From: Acetobacterium bakii
Lineage (GTDB): Bacteria > Bacillota > Clostridia > Eubacteriales > Eubacteriaceae
Length of the DNA stretch: 64,000 bases
Reading direction: 5' to 3'
Assembly (NCBI RefSeq): GCF_001263355.1
Contig: NZ_LGYO01000007.1
Location: forward strand, 124,001 to 188,000
In this document: piece by piece, positions 1-9,040 of the stretch
Position numbering within the stretch: the stretch's first letter is position 1
Layout: every line of letters starts with the position of its first letter
Translations under genes and position numbers: made by a program
The notes under the pieces: model-generated
The model's database searches: none
Seen by the model: the letters and a program-made list of their open reading frames with translations, nothing else
Told to the model about the DNA's origin: nothing

Positions 1-1047
1 AATAAACCAATCATATGGATACCAATCTGAATAAAGATCTTCAAAATACTTTTTCACATTACCAACAGTATCTACATTTGCAAGTTCAATAAAATTCGCT
101 GTATAAATCATTGTGATATATGGAGTGCTTTCTGGCGGAAAAAAAGTTAAATTTGTTCCCACCCGGATTCCGGCACTGTCAACCCATTGCAAGAATTGGT
201 ACCCCTCTTGCGGTGTTGCTGTTGAACCTGCTGGGTTTCCAGTTATTGCTCCGATCGTTTCACTGGTAGGATTGACACTACCATTAGGACCTGCTGTATA
301 GGTGATGGTAACTTCATTTTCACTGAAATTGGCAGTATATGTTGCCGATTCGTATTTCCCCTCATTTTTGGTTGGCGAGAATGTTGCGACTGGACCGACC
401 TCCGCACCATTTTTTGTCCAGTTAACGAAGGTGTACCCCAAATTGGCAGTAGCCGTTGATCCACTTACGGGTCCATTACTCGCATCTACGGTTTCACTCG
501 TTTTGGATACAGAACCGCCATTACTTGCTGTATATTGGATGGTCACATTGTTAACTACAGGAGGAGCAACATTAGGGTTTACATCCGCAATCATCCCATC
601 ATGTTTGTCGCAGTAAATATTGATGCTGCCATTGTCTGTCTGCGTGTAATAATTCCCGCCATCCTGGCAAATTCCCGCAACCATTTTTTTCCCATCTTTA
701 TCAATTACCTTTATAACGGATTCTTCGCCAGACGCAAGATCCACATTGAATTCGTCATAAATCGCTTGAAAGAAAATTTTGTTTCTTAACGCCACTTGAT
801 CAGGATTATTTCCATCAATTTTCACTATCTTGGTTGGTGAGTCGGTTAAATCTTTTTGTGCCTGCTGGCAATCACGTGTAAGCATTGCCGTATAGGCGGC
901 ACATTCTTTTGCCTGAGAATCCTTCACAAATCCCAGATAGGTGGGTATGGCAAACGCCGCTAAAACTGCCAGGATTACTAAAGTCACAATAACTTCAATC
1001 ATCGTAAAACCATCTCTGTTTTTATCAACGTCCACTTTTACAAACAT
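1..1047 (-). CDS. Large pilin-like protein with InlB/Flg_new-type repeats (partial, C-terminus off the window)
   Basis: The reading frame stays open for 349 codons from an ATG at 1047 to base 1, so the protein is truncated by the window edge. The N-terminus is a class III (type IV pilin) signal: a short basic leader ending in G13, then FTMIE with Glu at +5 and a hydrophobic helix (VTLVILAVLAAFAIP). A pilin globular region follows. From about residue 165 there are two tandem repeats of about 75 residues, each starting VTI(Q/T)YTA and ending in YTANF. That pattern belongs to the bacterial repeat families Flg_new/InlB B-repeat, which occur in surface adhesins. It lies 100 bp downstream of the minor pilin genes in the same orientation. 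I infer a pilus-associated adhesive subunit. A TTG two codons upstream is an alternative start. Confidence 0.85.
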   Translation of the reverse strand, partial: MFVKVDVDKNRDGFTMIEVIVTLVILAVLAAFAIPTYLGFVKDSQAKECAAYTAMLTRDCQQAQKDLTDSPTKIVKIDGNNPDQVALRNKIFFQAIYDEFNVDLASGEESVIKVIDKDGKKMVAGICQDGGNYYTQTDNGSINIYCDKHDGMIADVNPNVAPPVVNNVTIQYTASNGGSVSKTSETVDASNGPVSGSTATANLGYTFVNWTKNGAEVGPVATFSPTKNEGKYESATYTANFSENEVTITYTAGPNGSVNPTSETIGAITGNPAGSTATPQEGYQFLQWVDSAGIRVGTNLTFFPPESTPYITMIYTANFIELANVDTVGNVKKYFEDLYSDWYPYDWFI

Positions 1048-1147
1048 CAGCAACCACCAACTCTTTCCTTATAACTTGATAACCCCTTAGCAGTATAATC
1101 TCGTAAATACCTACTTTTAATGCCTTTAACGTACCCTATTATCGAAT

Positions 1148-1756
1148 CTACTCCATATCGACCAATGTCAACACCAGATATTGTTTGACCGGACCATTGA
1201 GCGCTCCCTGGATGAATGCCGGAAAATTATTGTTACTTTGTCTAATATTGTTCATGACAACCCCACCACTCAAGGTTGTCATGGTTGCATCTATCGGTAT
1301 AAGCCCATAATTCAGGGTTACCGCTTCATTACTCCCGGTTACCTGGACTGTTATATTTGATATCTGGGGAATGGCGTGGTCAATCCGTGAATACTGTTTT
1401 CCCCCAGATGCATCAAGCACAGGATTGCCAGCACTGTCAACAATTAAGGTCATGATGACTTCTTCGCAGGTACCATCCGCTTTAAACCCAATACTGTAAC
1501 TCTCCTTTAATGCCGTTTGCGGCGTGCTGGATATTGCTACGCCTGTTGCCACTGCCAATACCTTTTGCAGATTCGTTTCTACATTCGTAATCGAGCCCTC
1601 TTTATTGCTGATAGCTTCGCTATGCACATAAGTTTTCTGGGACATTAGAAAAACCGAAGAGATGGTCGCCAACAAAATCCCCGTGATCAGCAGTGCTACC
1701 AACAATTCAATTAGCGTAAAACCCTTATCTCTGGAGATTTTCACCATTCGTTTCAT
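1148..1756 (-). CDS. Minor pseudopilin, PilW/ComGF-like
   Basis: This 202-residue protein begins with a canonical prepilin signal: basic residues, G12, then FTLIELLVALLITGILLAT with Glu at +5 after cleavage. The rest is a predicted beta-rich extracytoplasmic domain without motifs I can name. Its ATG overlaps the stop of the upstream pseudopilin in an ATGA arrangement, so translation of the two is probably coupled. Gene order (PilX-like, PilV-like, then this gene) suggests a PilW-type minor pilin of the tip or priming complex. That subclass is inferred from position and size, not from a diagnostic motif. Confidence 0.85.
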   Translation of the reverse strand: MKRMVKISRDKGFTLIELLVALLITGILLATISSVFLMSQKTYVHSEAISNKEGSITNVETNLQKVLAVATGVAISSTPQTALKESYSIGFKADGTCEEVIMTLIVDSAGNPVLDASGGKQYSRIDHAIPQISNITVQVTGSNEAVTLNYGLIPIDATMTTLSGGVVMNNIRQSNNNFPAFIQGALNGPVKQYLVLTLVDME

Positions 1757-2262
1757 ACGCCGACGCCATCCTTCTTCGTATAGGCTTTCAATTCTACATA
1801 AGATTCACTATTATTATAATAAACCCGAACCCAAACATTATAGATGGTGTATTTCTTAATCCTCAATGGATCACTTGTTAATCTATTCTCATCGATCACT
1901 TTTTCAACTGTGTTTGGTTTAATAACAAACTGTTTTGATGTATCAATTTTTGATGTATCGATCAATGCCAGCTTCTCGGGAGTTATCAACTTTGGATCAA
2001 TAAAATTGGCAACTGTACCAACATTGTAAGCCCCGGTGTTTTCATTTGTGGGAAGCGTCCCTTTCGAAATCATGGTCATAATCTCATCAATCAGATCTTG
2101 AGCCTGGGCTGCTCCATTGTTTTTTACGTCTGAAAAAACAACCATTTTCTGTCCGTAAAGCAAGGCTCCCAAAACCGTAACTAAAAGAATGGCGATAATT
2201 GCCGTGGCCACCACCGTTTCAACCAGAGTTACACCATTTTGATCATTGATTATCTTCTTCAT
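1753..2262 (-). CDS. Minor pseudopilin, PilV/GspI-like
   Basis: This 169-residue prepilin-like protein has leader MKKIINDQNG followed by VTLVETVVATAIIAILLVT. Cleavage after G10 would leave Val at +1, which is tolerated, and Glu at +5. The C-terminal part (KKYTIYNVWVRVYY) resembles the strand-rich end of PilV/GspI minor pilins. It sits 10 bp after the 723-residue pilin-like gene and overlaps the next pseudopilin by 4 bp, so these three form one translational unit. It is likely a substrate of the prepilin peptidase encoded at 8.3-9.0 kb. Confidence 0.85.
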   Translation of the reverse strand: MKKIINDQNGVTLVETVVATAIIAILLVTVLGALLYGQKMVVFSDVKNNGAAQAQDLIDEIMTMISKGTLPTNENTGAYNVGTVANFIDPKLITPEKLALIDTSKIDTSKQFVIKPNTVEKVIDENRLTSDPLRIKKYTIYNVWVRVYYNNSESYVELKAYTKKDGVGV

Positions 2263-2272
2263 GACGCCCCCC

Positions 2273-4444
2273 TTAGTAATAAATTTCTGAACCAGTTGAA
2301 CCTGCCCCTTCAGTTACTGTCACAGTAACCGACCCAGCACCTACTGGCAATTTAATCTTATCCCATTCTGGCCCCTGATAAGGATCTGGTGTCATATTAT
2401 AAAGCCAGTTTGAGGGGTCGACTTCAGGGAACTGACCTTTTATCGTATTGTAAACACCAGAATTAACTTGAAACTTGTAATAGTGCCAATCTCCTGAATC
2501 CCAAATTACCGATTTTTTTAAATGAAAATTAGTGACGTTATTATTTTTTCCTGTGTAATAAAACATACTTCGATCCGCACCATAGAATTGGTCAATATTA
2601 ATTGAAACATTATCTAGATAAATATCATCAGCTGCAACTTTCAATACTGCCTGTGACTCTTTATTATCTCCGTCTAAAACAAAACTAGTGCCACCAAATA
2701 TCACTAAATCCGCCCCATTAATATTGACTGTAGAAACAAGTTGAGAATAAGATCCGGCAAAGCGGATATTTAATGACTGTCCATCAAAAGTCTTAATATT
2801 TAAGGGACTAGATAACCTTGTAATTTTAACTTCGCCTGTACAATCTAAATACTGCGTTGTTATAACTACTGATCCAGCCCAAGAAAATTCAGTTTTACCC
2901 TCTATCCTCACAATCTTTGAGGTAAGTTGTACTGTTGAATTATTATTTACTGAAAAATCCTGGCATCTAAAAGAGGCGAAATTTGCAACATTAATATTAT
3001 ATGTATTTCCACCTTCATTTGGCTGGATTGAGTTCACTATCATTTGGCTTCCATTTATACTCGAACCAGTAACTATAAACTGAGTAGCCTGCCCTAACTT
3101 GATATTATTTTTTACATTTAAATAATTCACATTTTTAAGTTCTACGCTAACATCAGATGATTTTGTTTCTATATCTTTACCAATCCAAATGTTAGGACAA
3201 TTTGTTGAAAGCGATGTTCCACGATTTAAAGAAATACCCTTCTCAACAACAATGTTTTCCGCGGTAATATTAAGTTTTGAATTACTTGAATCTAAATAAA
3301 TATCGCCGGTAACAAATAGATTTTTACACGTGATATTTACCGTGCTATTTACCGCTAATTCAAGATCCCCATTAATTACAATATTGCCGCCTGTTGCAGT
3401 CAGGGTGTTAACCCCTTGATTATCCGGTGTATAACCATGTTTAAAATAAATATCACCTGGCAACAACTTATTGGTTGTTGGATCTAGTTTTTCCACCGCT
3501 GTCATATTAAAATTTGAAACCCTACCACCATCTTCCGCACTGCTACTACAATCACTCGGGTCAAATTCATGCTTAATAAAAATACTATGAGCAGTTAACT
3601 CTAATGACCTTCCTATTGCCCAGTCAATTTTATTATCAACTTGCAAATTTGCGGTTGGATAATTAAGGGTCAGCACCTGATTAGCATTCTCATACCTTGG
3701 TTGATCTCCAGGCAATCCCGGGAAGTCACCGTAAACTTTATAATTGCCATTACAGTCTATTTCACCCACGATCCACGGACTAAAATTCGTAGAAATATTA
3801 CCATCATACGTTGGCTTAGTCGGTGTAACAAGCGGACCACCCGTAGTCGTTTCCGTTTTGGTGGAAGCTACATAATTAAAACCAATCTTATAATCCAGTT
3901 TACGACTGATATTTTTACTATCGGTTTCGATTCTAAATTGATTTTTGGTAGAATCAAATTTTAATTCCCCTAATTTTACAAGATTTCCTTCATTTGCTGC
4001 CGTGGGCTCTACGGACGTTAATGTCTCCGTTGCATTTTTCACATTTCCATAAATCACAAATTCTGAACTCAATGCATTTATCAATTCAGTTCTTCGGATC
4101 TCAGCCGCATCAATTTTAGTTTTTAAAGGATTTATTATGCTAGGATTCGGAGTAGGCTTTTCCATTTCCGTCTTATACTCCATATACAAACCGGTCAATT
4201 GAGTATTTATATTATTTAACGCGGTCATCCTGCTATTTATCTCTATCTTCCCAAATTCAATCACCGACTTGGCGTCAATATAAGCCTGCCGACTCTCAAC
4301 CGTTTCCTGGGTAAAGGTAAAATCACTGTTAGCTATTGCAAGCAGCGAGGTCGTCATGAGCAATATAATAAAACTGATAATCAGCACAAAGGGCAAGGCG
4401 TTGCCTTTGTTGTTTTTTATTCCCTGCTTTATTTTTTCATTCAT
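2273..4444 (-). CDS. Giant PilX-like pilin with beta-helical C-terminal region
   Basis: This 723-residue protein starts after a clear AGGAGG site. The N-terminus (KGNALPFVLIISFIILLMT) resembles PilX-type pilins: a short basic leader, a Gly, and a hydrophobic helix. Asn replaces Phe at +1 and there is no Glu at +5. Residues from about 330 to 640 are a run of short beta-strand repeats with alternating hydrophobic residues (for example GNIVINGDLEL, LFVTGDIYLDS). This is typical of right-handed beta-helix or bactofilin-like surface proteins. It is several times longer than an ordinary PilX and is probably a large exported pilus-associated or adhesive subunit. It lies between pilO and the PilV-like gene. 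Function is inferred from the N-terminus and position. Confidence 0.75.
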   Translation of the reverse strand: MNEKIKQGIKNNKGNALPFVLIISFIILLMTTSLLAIANSDFTFTQETVESRQAYIDAKSVIEFGKIEINSRMTALNNINTQLTGLYMEYKTEMEKPTPNPSIINPLKTKIDAAEIRRTELINALSSEFVIYGNVKNATETLTSVEPTAANEGNLVKLGELKFDSTKNQFRIETDSKNISRKLDYKIGFNYVASTKTETTTGGPLVTPTKPTYDGNISTNFSPWIVGEIDCNGNYKVYGDFPGLPGDQPRYENANQVLTLNYPTANLQVDNKIDWAIGRSLELTAHSIFIKHEFDPSDCSSSAEDGGRVSNFNMTAVEKLDPTTNKLLPGDIYFKHGYTPDNQGVNTLTATGGNIVINGDLELAVNSTVNITCKNLFVTGDIYLDSSNSKLNITAENIVVEKGISLNRGTSLSTNCPNIWIGKDIETKSSDVSVELKNVNYLNVKNNIKLGQATQFIVTGSSINGSQMIVNSIQPNEGGNTYNINVANFASFRCQDFSVNNNSTVQLTSKIVRIEGKTEFSWAGSVVITTQYLDCTGEVKITRLSSPLNIKTFDGQSLNIRFAGSYSQLVSTVNINGADLVIFGGTSFVLDGDNKESQAVLKVAADDIYLDNVSINIDQFYGADRSMFYYTGKNNNVTNFHLKKSVIWDSGDWHYYKFQVNSGVYNTIKGQFPEVDPSNWLYNMTPDPYQGPEWDKIKLPVGAGSVTVTVTEGAGSTGSEIYY

Positions 4445-4527
4445 GGCATTTCCTCCTATAACGTATGGTTTATTTTAAAACTTAAGCCAGTCTGAACAAC
4501 TGGCTATGCTTTTTATCATTATCTATT

Positions 4528-5283
4528 CTATTTATCGACCATATAAACCGTGAACATTACATTAATGGTCGCATCGCCGCCATCCAATTCGGGTGCCCAT
4601 CCTGAACTTGTGGTGGTGGTTGTGGTTGTCCCGGATGTACTTGTTCCATCAGTGGACTGGCCCACCGGCAGAAGTTCATAGCTCGAAATAATCATGTCTG
4701 ACCGGGCCGCCACTCCGTCCACCAGACGTTGAAAATTAAACTGGGTTCCGGTGAGTTCCATTGACACTGTACCGGTCCAGGTTTCTGCACTTCCGGAACT
4801 TACAGAAGCTGTTTCGGTGCTGCTTTCCGTCGTGGTTTCAGCACCTGTAGCTGTGGTAGTTGGGGCGGCTGCGCCTTCCGCCTGGCCTGGGGTGGTTTGA
4901 TAAACCAGCGGTGCTTCCGTAAAGGTTGCGACTCCTGTCCAGGCATTGGAGGTTACATTCAACACCTTTGCTTTCAGACTGTAATCCAAACACAGTTTCG
5001 TAAGAAGGGCATCCAACCCTTCGTTTGGCAGATGAGCGGAGAAAGGGCTTTTTAACGCACTCAGTACGAAACTGGCATCATCCCGGGCTGTCATGACCAC
5101 CGGCACATTTTCAATGGCGGCTGACATGGTATTTTGCTGATATTCAGCCTCGGACAGCTGATTTCGCAGATTCTGGTATTGATTGTAACTAGGAAACAGC
5201 ACCAAATAGAAGCCGCCCATTACTATCACAAAACAGGCCAGGGCATAAAGAAGTATTATTTCGCGTTTTGACAATTTTTTCAT
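4528..5283 (-). CDS. pilO: PilO-like type IV pilus alignment protein
   Basis: This 251-residue protein has one N-terminal membrane helix (about residues 10-30), a short coiled coil (NQLSEAEYQQNTM) and an extracytoplasmic domain. The domain is interrupted by a low-complexity Thr/Ser/Ala stretch at about residues 135-170 and another near residue 215. This is the topology of PilO, which pairs with PilN in the inner-membrane alignment complex. Its ATG shares a base with the TAA of the PilM-PilN fusion gene (TAATG). Sequence identity in PilO families is low, so the call rests on topology and its place directly after pilMN. Confidence 0.75.
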   Translation of the reverse strand: MKKLSKREIILLYALACFVIVMGGFYLVLFPSYNQYQNLRNQLSEAEYQQNTMSAAIENVPVVMTARDDASFVLSALKSPFSAHLPNEGLDALLTKLCLDYSLKAKVLNVTSNAWTGVATFTEAPLVYQTTPGQAEGAAAPTTTATGAETTTESSTETASVSSGSAETWTGTVSMELTGTQFNFQRLVDGVAARSDMIISSYELLPVGQSTDGTSTSGTTTTTTTSSGWAPELDGGDATINVMFTVYMVDK

Positions 5284-6830
5284 TATTGGCCTCCCGCTTT
5301 CAGATAAGCGTCCACAGTAAAACCATAGCCTTCAGCTGTGGTAGTAGTAGTTCGGGTGGCAGCGTTGGCTTGGCTGGTGCTGGTGGTACTGCTGGTAGCG
5401 GTATTGGAAATGGTTTGGGTTCTGGTCATCTCCAGTTGGGAATAGCCGCCATAAACAATCTGAGTGAAATAGCCGGTTGCTTTTAACCGTTCAATATACA
5501 AGGCCGCTTCCTGTTCGTTATTAGCGATGGCGGTCATATTTAGGGCGCCGGTGGTGCCGTCATAGGTCATGGTGTTAAGGGCAATAACCCCATTGGTAAG
5601 CGTCTGGACCCGATTGAGTTTTTCCGACACCAGCTGGGGATTACTGGCAATGGCCTGATTAATGCTTTCCATACTGGCTATTTGCTCATTGATGATGGCG
5701 ATCTGGGCATCCAGGGTCTGGGCCTGGGTGTATTCCGCCTGGACCTGTTCATCATTGATATACTGATTGATCCACTCCAGATTCTTTTCCATTCTAAGGT
5801 TTAGAATAAAAAAGGTCAGAAAAGCTCCCAAAAAGAATACCGCCAAACCAATGGGCAGATATAGGGCCTTATATTTAACATTGCTTTCTTTTTTAACCAG
5901 ATTGCTTTCCCGATAGGCCCGCATCAGATTGATATCGGACTTCCCGGCAAAAAAACCGCTTATGGGATAAAGGTACCCGCCAAAATCGAAGGTATCCTCA
6001 ACGTTGAAGGTTACCAGGATGTTCGGGGTTTGGGGGATGATGAAAAGTTTTAGATCCGGGTCAAAAACCAGGGTTTTAAGTGAATTGAGTTCGTATTCAT
6101 CCAAACCGGCATAGAGGCTCATGACCAGGGTATGCTCGGATTTTTCGGACTTGTTAAATTGAATTAACGACGACAGCCGGGTTGATAATTCGGACGCAAA
6201 GGCTTCGGTGCCGCGGTCGGCCATTAACCGGGAACGGGTCGAAAAAATATAACGGCCGTTTTCAAAAAGCAGGGATAACAGATTGTTCCCGTCCACTAAA
6301 TTCAAGGCAAAGGTCATCCCATGGTAGTCGCGGGTTCCCGACACATATTTGATGATGGCGTTGAGACCCACATCTATGCTTTTAATTTTTACTTTCAAGC
6401 TTTCAAATAAAGCCACATAGGGGTCCAGCACATTTTTTTCAACCGCACAGCAGAACATGTTCTGGCCGTTGACTCCAGGAATGCTGGAGTAATCGACAAT
6501 CAGGTTTTCATAATTCCCGGCGGCATCTTCAAATTCACTGGCCGCCAACGCCAGAAGGGCCTTTTTATTGAGCTTGGGCACCTCGATATTTTTCGTCATA
6601 ATCAGACTGCTGTCAATCAGGAGGCTGATGTTTTTAAACAAGTCCCCATTCTCTTCCATGGCGGCTGCAATGGTTGTCCGGAGGGCTTCCTCATTGGTGA
6701 TAACGCCATTGATGAGGGCCCCTTCCTCGATCGGCAGGCTTTTAAAATTGCGAATGGTGAGCTTGCCGCTTTTTATCCCACCCTGGAGGACTTGAATGCC
6801 ATTGTTTGAAAAGTATACGATTGTCTGCAA
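5283..6830 (-). CDS. pilM: PilM-PilN fusion protein of the type IV pilus inner-membrane complex
   Basis: This 515-residue protein has two parts. Residues 1 to about 310 look like PilM, an actin-fold ATP-binding cytoplasmic protein, with the family's alternating strands and an SIDVGLNAI segment. After a basic linker there is one membrane helix (about residues 325-345) followed by a coiled-coil and periplasmic-type domain, as in PilN. In most bacteria these are separate polypeptides whose contact is made by the PilN N-terminal tail, so a fusion is a plausible shortcut. The start is a TTG at 6830 preceded by AGGAGG with a 9-base spacer. The gene overlaps pilO by one base and follows pilC by 12 bp. 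Confidence 0.8.
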   Translation of the reverse strand: MQTIVYFSNNGIQVLQGGIKSGKLTIRNFKSLPIEEGALINGVITNEEALRTTIAAAMEENGDLFKNISLLIDSSLIMTKNIEVPKLNKKALLALAASEFEDAAGNYENLIVDYSSIPGVNGQNMFCCAVEKNVLDPYVALFESLKVKIKSIDVGLNAIIKYVSGTRDYHGMTFALNLVDGNNLLSLLFENGRYIFSTRSRLMADRGTEAFASELSTRLSSLIQFNKSEKSEHTLVMSLYAGLDEYELNSLKTLVFDPDLKLFIIPQTPNILVTFNVEDTFDFGGYLYPISGFFAGKSDINLMRAYRESNLVKKESNVKYKALYLPIGLAVFFLGAFLTFFILNLRMEKNLEWINQYINDEQVQAEYTQAQTLDAQIAIINEQIASMESINQAIASNPQLVSEKLNRVQTLTNGVIALNTMTYDGTTGALNMTAIANNEQEAALYIERLKATGYFTQIVYGGYSQLEMTRTQTISNTATSSTTSTSQANAATRTTTTTAEGYGFTVDAYLKAGGQ

Positions 6831-6842
6831 ATGTCTGTCCTC

Positions 6843-8027
6843 CTATCCGATATTTTGGTATAAAGTCATAATTGGAAGCATCACCGACAGCATAATCCCG
6901 CCGACAATCACTGCCATAATAATAATCATAATCGGTTCAATAAAGGTGACCAGCCGGGTGGTGGCCATTTCCGCCTCATAGTCAAAAGCGTCGGCCACGG
7001 TTTCCAGCATTTCATCCAGGTTCCCGGATTCTTCACCGATGTAAATGGTGGATACGAGCTTAGGATCAAACCCCTTAATAGTGCCGATGGATGCCGATAA
7101 TGGCTCGCCGTTACGGACCTGGGCAATGGCCTGGGGAAACTGGGACTGTAAGTAGGTATTGCCGATAATGGAACCGCTGATATTAAGGGCATTGATCATG
7201 GCCAAACCGCTGGAATACAGAGAACTCAGGGTTCTGGCAAACCGTGCGGTGTAGATGATTTTCAGGAGCTTTCCAATCTGGGGTATCTTTAATTTAAACT
7301 GATCCAGCCCCTGTTTTACGCTGGGAATGGTCAACAAAAAGGTGGTGAGGACCATCAGGATCAGCGTTCCGATAATATAAAACAACCAGTAATGGGTCAG
7401 TGAGCTGCTGATATTGATCATCAGCTGGGTAATTGCCGGTAGTTCGATGCCCTCAAACAGGGTAAAGAACTGGGGCAATATCAAGGTGAAGATCAAAATG
7501 ACGACCATGATTGTGACCACAAAGAGGATCGCCGGGTAGGTCATGGCGCTTTTTATCTTACCGTTCAGCTTATGCTCTTTTTCATAGTGATCCGCCATTT
7601 TTCGGGCGGTGCCTTCCATTTGGCCACTGGCTTCCCCGGCCTTGTACATGTTGATGAGCAGTTCCGGAAAAGAGCCCCCGGTGGCTTCCATGGCAAAGGA
7701 CAGGGTGTTCCCCCGCTGGATCTCCTTATATAAGGTGCTGTATACTTTTTTAAGGGGCAGCTTAATGTCCCGTTCTTCCATAATGCGGATGGCCCGGATC
7801 ACCGTGATTCCCGAAGCCATCATACTGGCAACCTGTCTGGAAAAATCCGAAAGTTCCATGGGCTTTAATTTGTACTGTTTTTTATTTTCCTCGACTTCGC
7901 TAATTTTAATGGCAAATTCATTTTTTTGCCGCAGGGTACGGCGCACCACCTCGGCACTGGATGCCTCCATGGTTCCGCGGACGATTTTAGATTGCAGATT
8001 CTTTGCTGTATATTTATAAGTAGGCAT
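6843..8027 (-). CDS. pilC: PilC/GspF-type inner-membrane platform protein
   Basis: At 394 residues this matches the usual PilC length. It has the duplicated GspF domain (about residues 65-190 and 270-390), each ending in hydrophobic segments. The N-terminal YKYTAKN and repeated 'GE.SG' segments (KAGEASGQMEGTARKMADHYE and YIGEESGNLDEML) are family signatures. PilC anchors the assembly and retraction ATPases to the membrane base of the pilus. An AGGGG-type site precedes the ATG. A 225-bp gap with a dispersed repeat separates it from pilD upstream. Confidence 0.93.
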   Translation of the reverse strand: MPTYKYTAKNLQSKIVRGTMEASSAEVVRRTLRQKNEFAIKISEVEENKKQYKLKPMELSDFSRQVASMMASGITVIRAIRIMEERDIKLPLKKVYSTLYKEIQRGNTLSFAMEATGGSFPELLINMYKAGEASGQMEGTARKMADHYEKEHKLNGKIKSAMTYPAILFVVTIMVVILIFTLILPQFFTLFEGIELPAITQLMINISSSLTHYWLFYIIGTLILMVLTTFLLTIPSVKQGLDQFKLKIPQIGKLLKIIYTARFARTLSSLYSSGLAMINALNISGSIIGNTYLQSQFPQAIAQVRNGEPLSASIGTIKGFDPKLVSTIYIGEESGNLDEMLETVADAFDYEAEMATTRLVTFIEPIMIIIMAVIVGGIMLSVMLPIMTLYQNIG

Positions 8028-8047
8028 TGCCCCTCCGTTGTCGGCAT

Positions 8048-8185
8048 TAATTACCAGATCATTACGAAACTAACCTGAGCTTTGCTATCTATCTGTTTGT
8101 CTGTTTATATAAACAATTTTTCCACTTGACCGTACAACATTTTACTGTACTGTTCGCCTCGGTTACAAAGCTGTTTATATAAACA
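8048..8185. repeat. AT-rich intergenic repeat, family 2, copy A
   Basis: This lies in the 225-bp gap between pilD and pilC. Read on the minus strand it matches the element at 29554-29660 over most of its length. Shared blocks include TTTGTAAC, AGGCGAACA.TACA, AAAATGTTGT, AGTGGAAAAATTGTTTAT and, further on, AAGCTC...GTTTCG.AAT. The palindrome TGTTTATATAAACA occurs twice, at 8102-8115 and 8172-8185. The similarity between two unrelated intergenic sites shows it is a dispersed element and not pilus-specific regulation. Confidence 0.6.
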
Positions 8186-8252
8186 GACATCAAATTAAAT
8201 AAGCCCCTCTTTTTAATTTGCTTTAAGTATCCATGCTTTTGGGCACTGAAAA

Positions 8253-9017
8253 TCACAGCCCAAAAATACCCAGATACCACCCAATTATTATATCACCAAA
8301 AACCAGTGCTGTCATGATTCCAAAACATAAATATGGGCCAAAGGGCATATGTTTTTCTTTGGTTTTTTTGACCAGGATCACCGCTGCCACAATCCCTCCG
8401 GTGATCAGCCCTAAAAAAGCTGCCAACAGAGTATTTGGCCACCCCAGCATGAATCCGGCTACCGCCATCAGCTTAATATCGCCGCCCCCAAAAGCATCGG
8501 GAACGGCCATGGTTAACAGCAGCATCGGCAGGCTGACTGCCACAATGCCAATCACCCGGGACAGGAGGCCCACTTCCGGAAAAACGAAAAAGCAGATCAG
8601 AGTGGGAACCATCAGCGCGATGACCAAACCGTTGGGAATGGTCATGGTATCAAAGTCGATCATGGCGATACAGGTGAGAATGGCACCAATACTGAAAACC
8701 ACGATTGCCTGAACGGTAAAGCCGTAAAATAAAAATAACAACACTGCCAATATGCCGGTAAACAGTTCAACCAACGGGTATCGCAGAGATATTTTCCCTC
8801 CGCAGTAGGCGCATTTCCCCCTAAGCCAAAGATAACTGAAAATGGGAATATTATGATAAGCCCGAACGGGAGCCGTACAGCGGGGACAAAAAGAACGGCC
8901 CTGGGCCACTGAGATCTGCCGGGGCACCCGATAGATAACCACGTTGAGGAAGCTGCCAATGACGGCGCCGAAGACAAACACAAAGGTAAAAAGAAGGATA
9001 TAAATAAGTGCAATCAT
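8253..9017 (-). CDS. pilD: Prepilin leader peptidase/N-methyltransferase
   Basis: This 254-residue polytopic membrane protein is a member of the A24 aspartic peptidase family. The N-terminal methyltransferase/zinc region carries two CxxC pairs (CPRC and CAYC). The peptidase aspartates lie in AMIDFDTMTIPN and GGGDIKLMA, which fit the family's D...GxGD motifs. It would cleave and N-methylate all the prepilins encoded nearby. It is the only such enzyme in the window. It starts 23 bp after the pseudopilin-like gene at 9041-9439. Confidence 0.95.
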   Translation of the reverse strand: MIALIYILLFTFVFVFGAVIGSFLNVVIYRVPRQISVAQGRSFCPRCTAPVRAYHNIPIFSYLWLRGKCAYCGGKISLRYPLVELFTGILAVLLFLFYGFTVQAIVVFSIGAILTCIAMIDFDTMTIPNGLVIALMVPTLICFFVFPEVGLLSRVIGIVAVSLPMLLLTMAVPDAFGGGDIKLMAVAGFMLGWPNTLLAAFLGLITGGIVAAVILVKKTKEKHMPFGPYLCFGIMTALVFGDIIIGWYLGIFGL

Positions 9018-9040
9018 GTTATGCGCTGTCCTTTCCTGGG

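Noticed and set aside
6926-8047. Alternative frames overlapping pilC on both strands
   Set aside because: They lie wholly within a clear GspF-family gene and show no recognisable domain.
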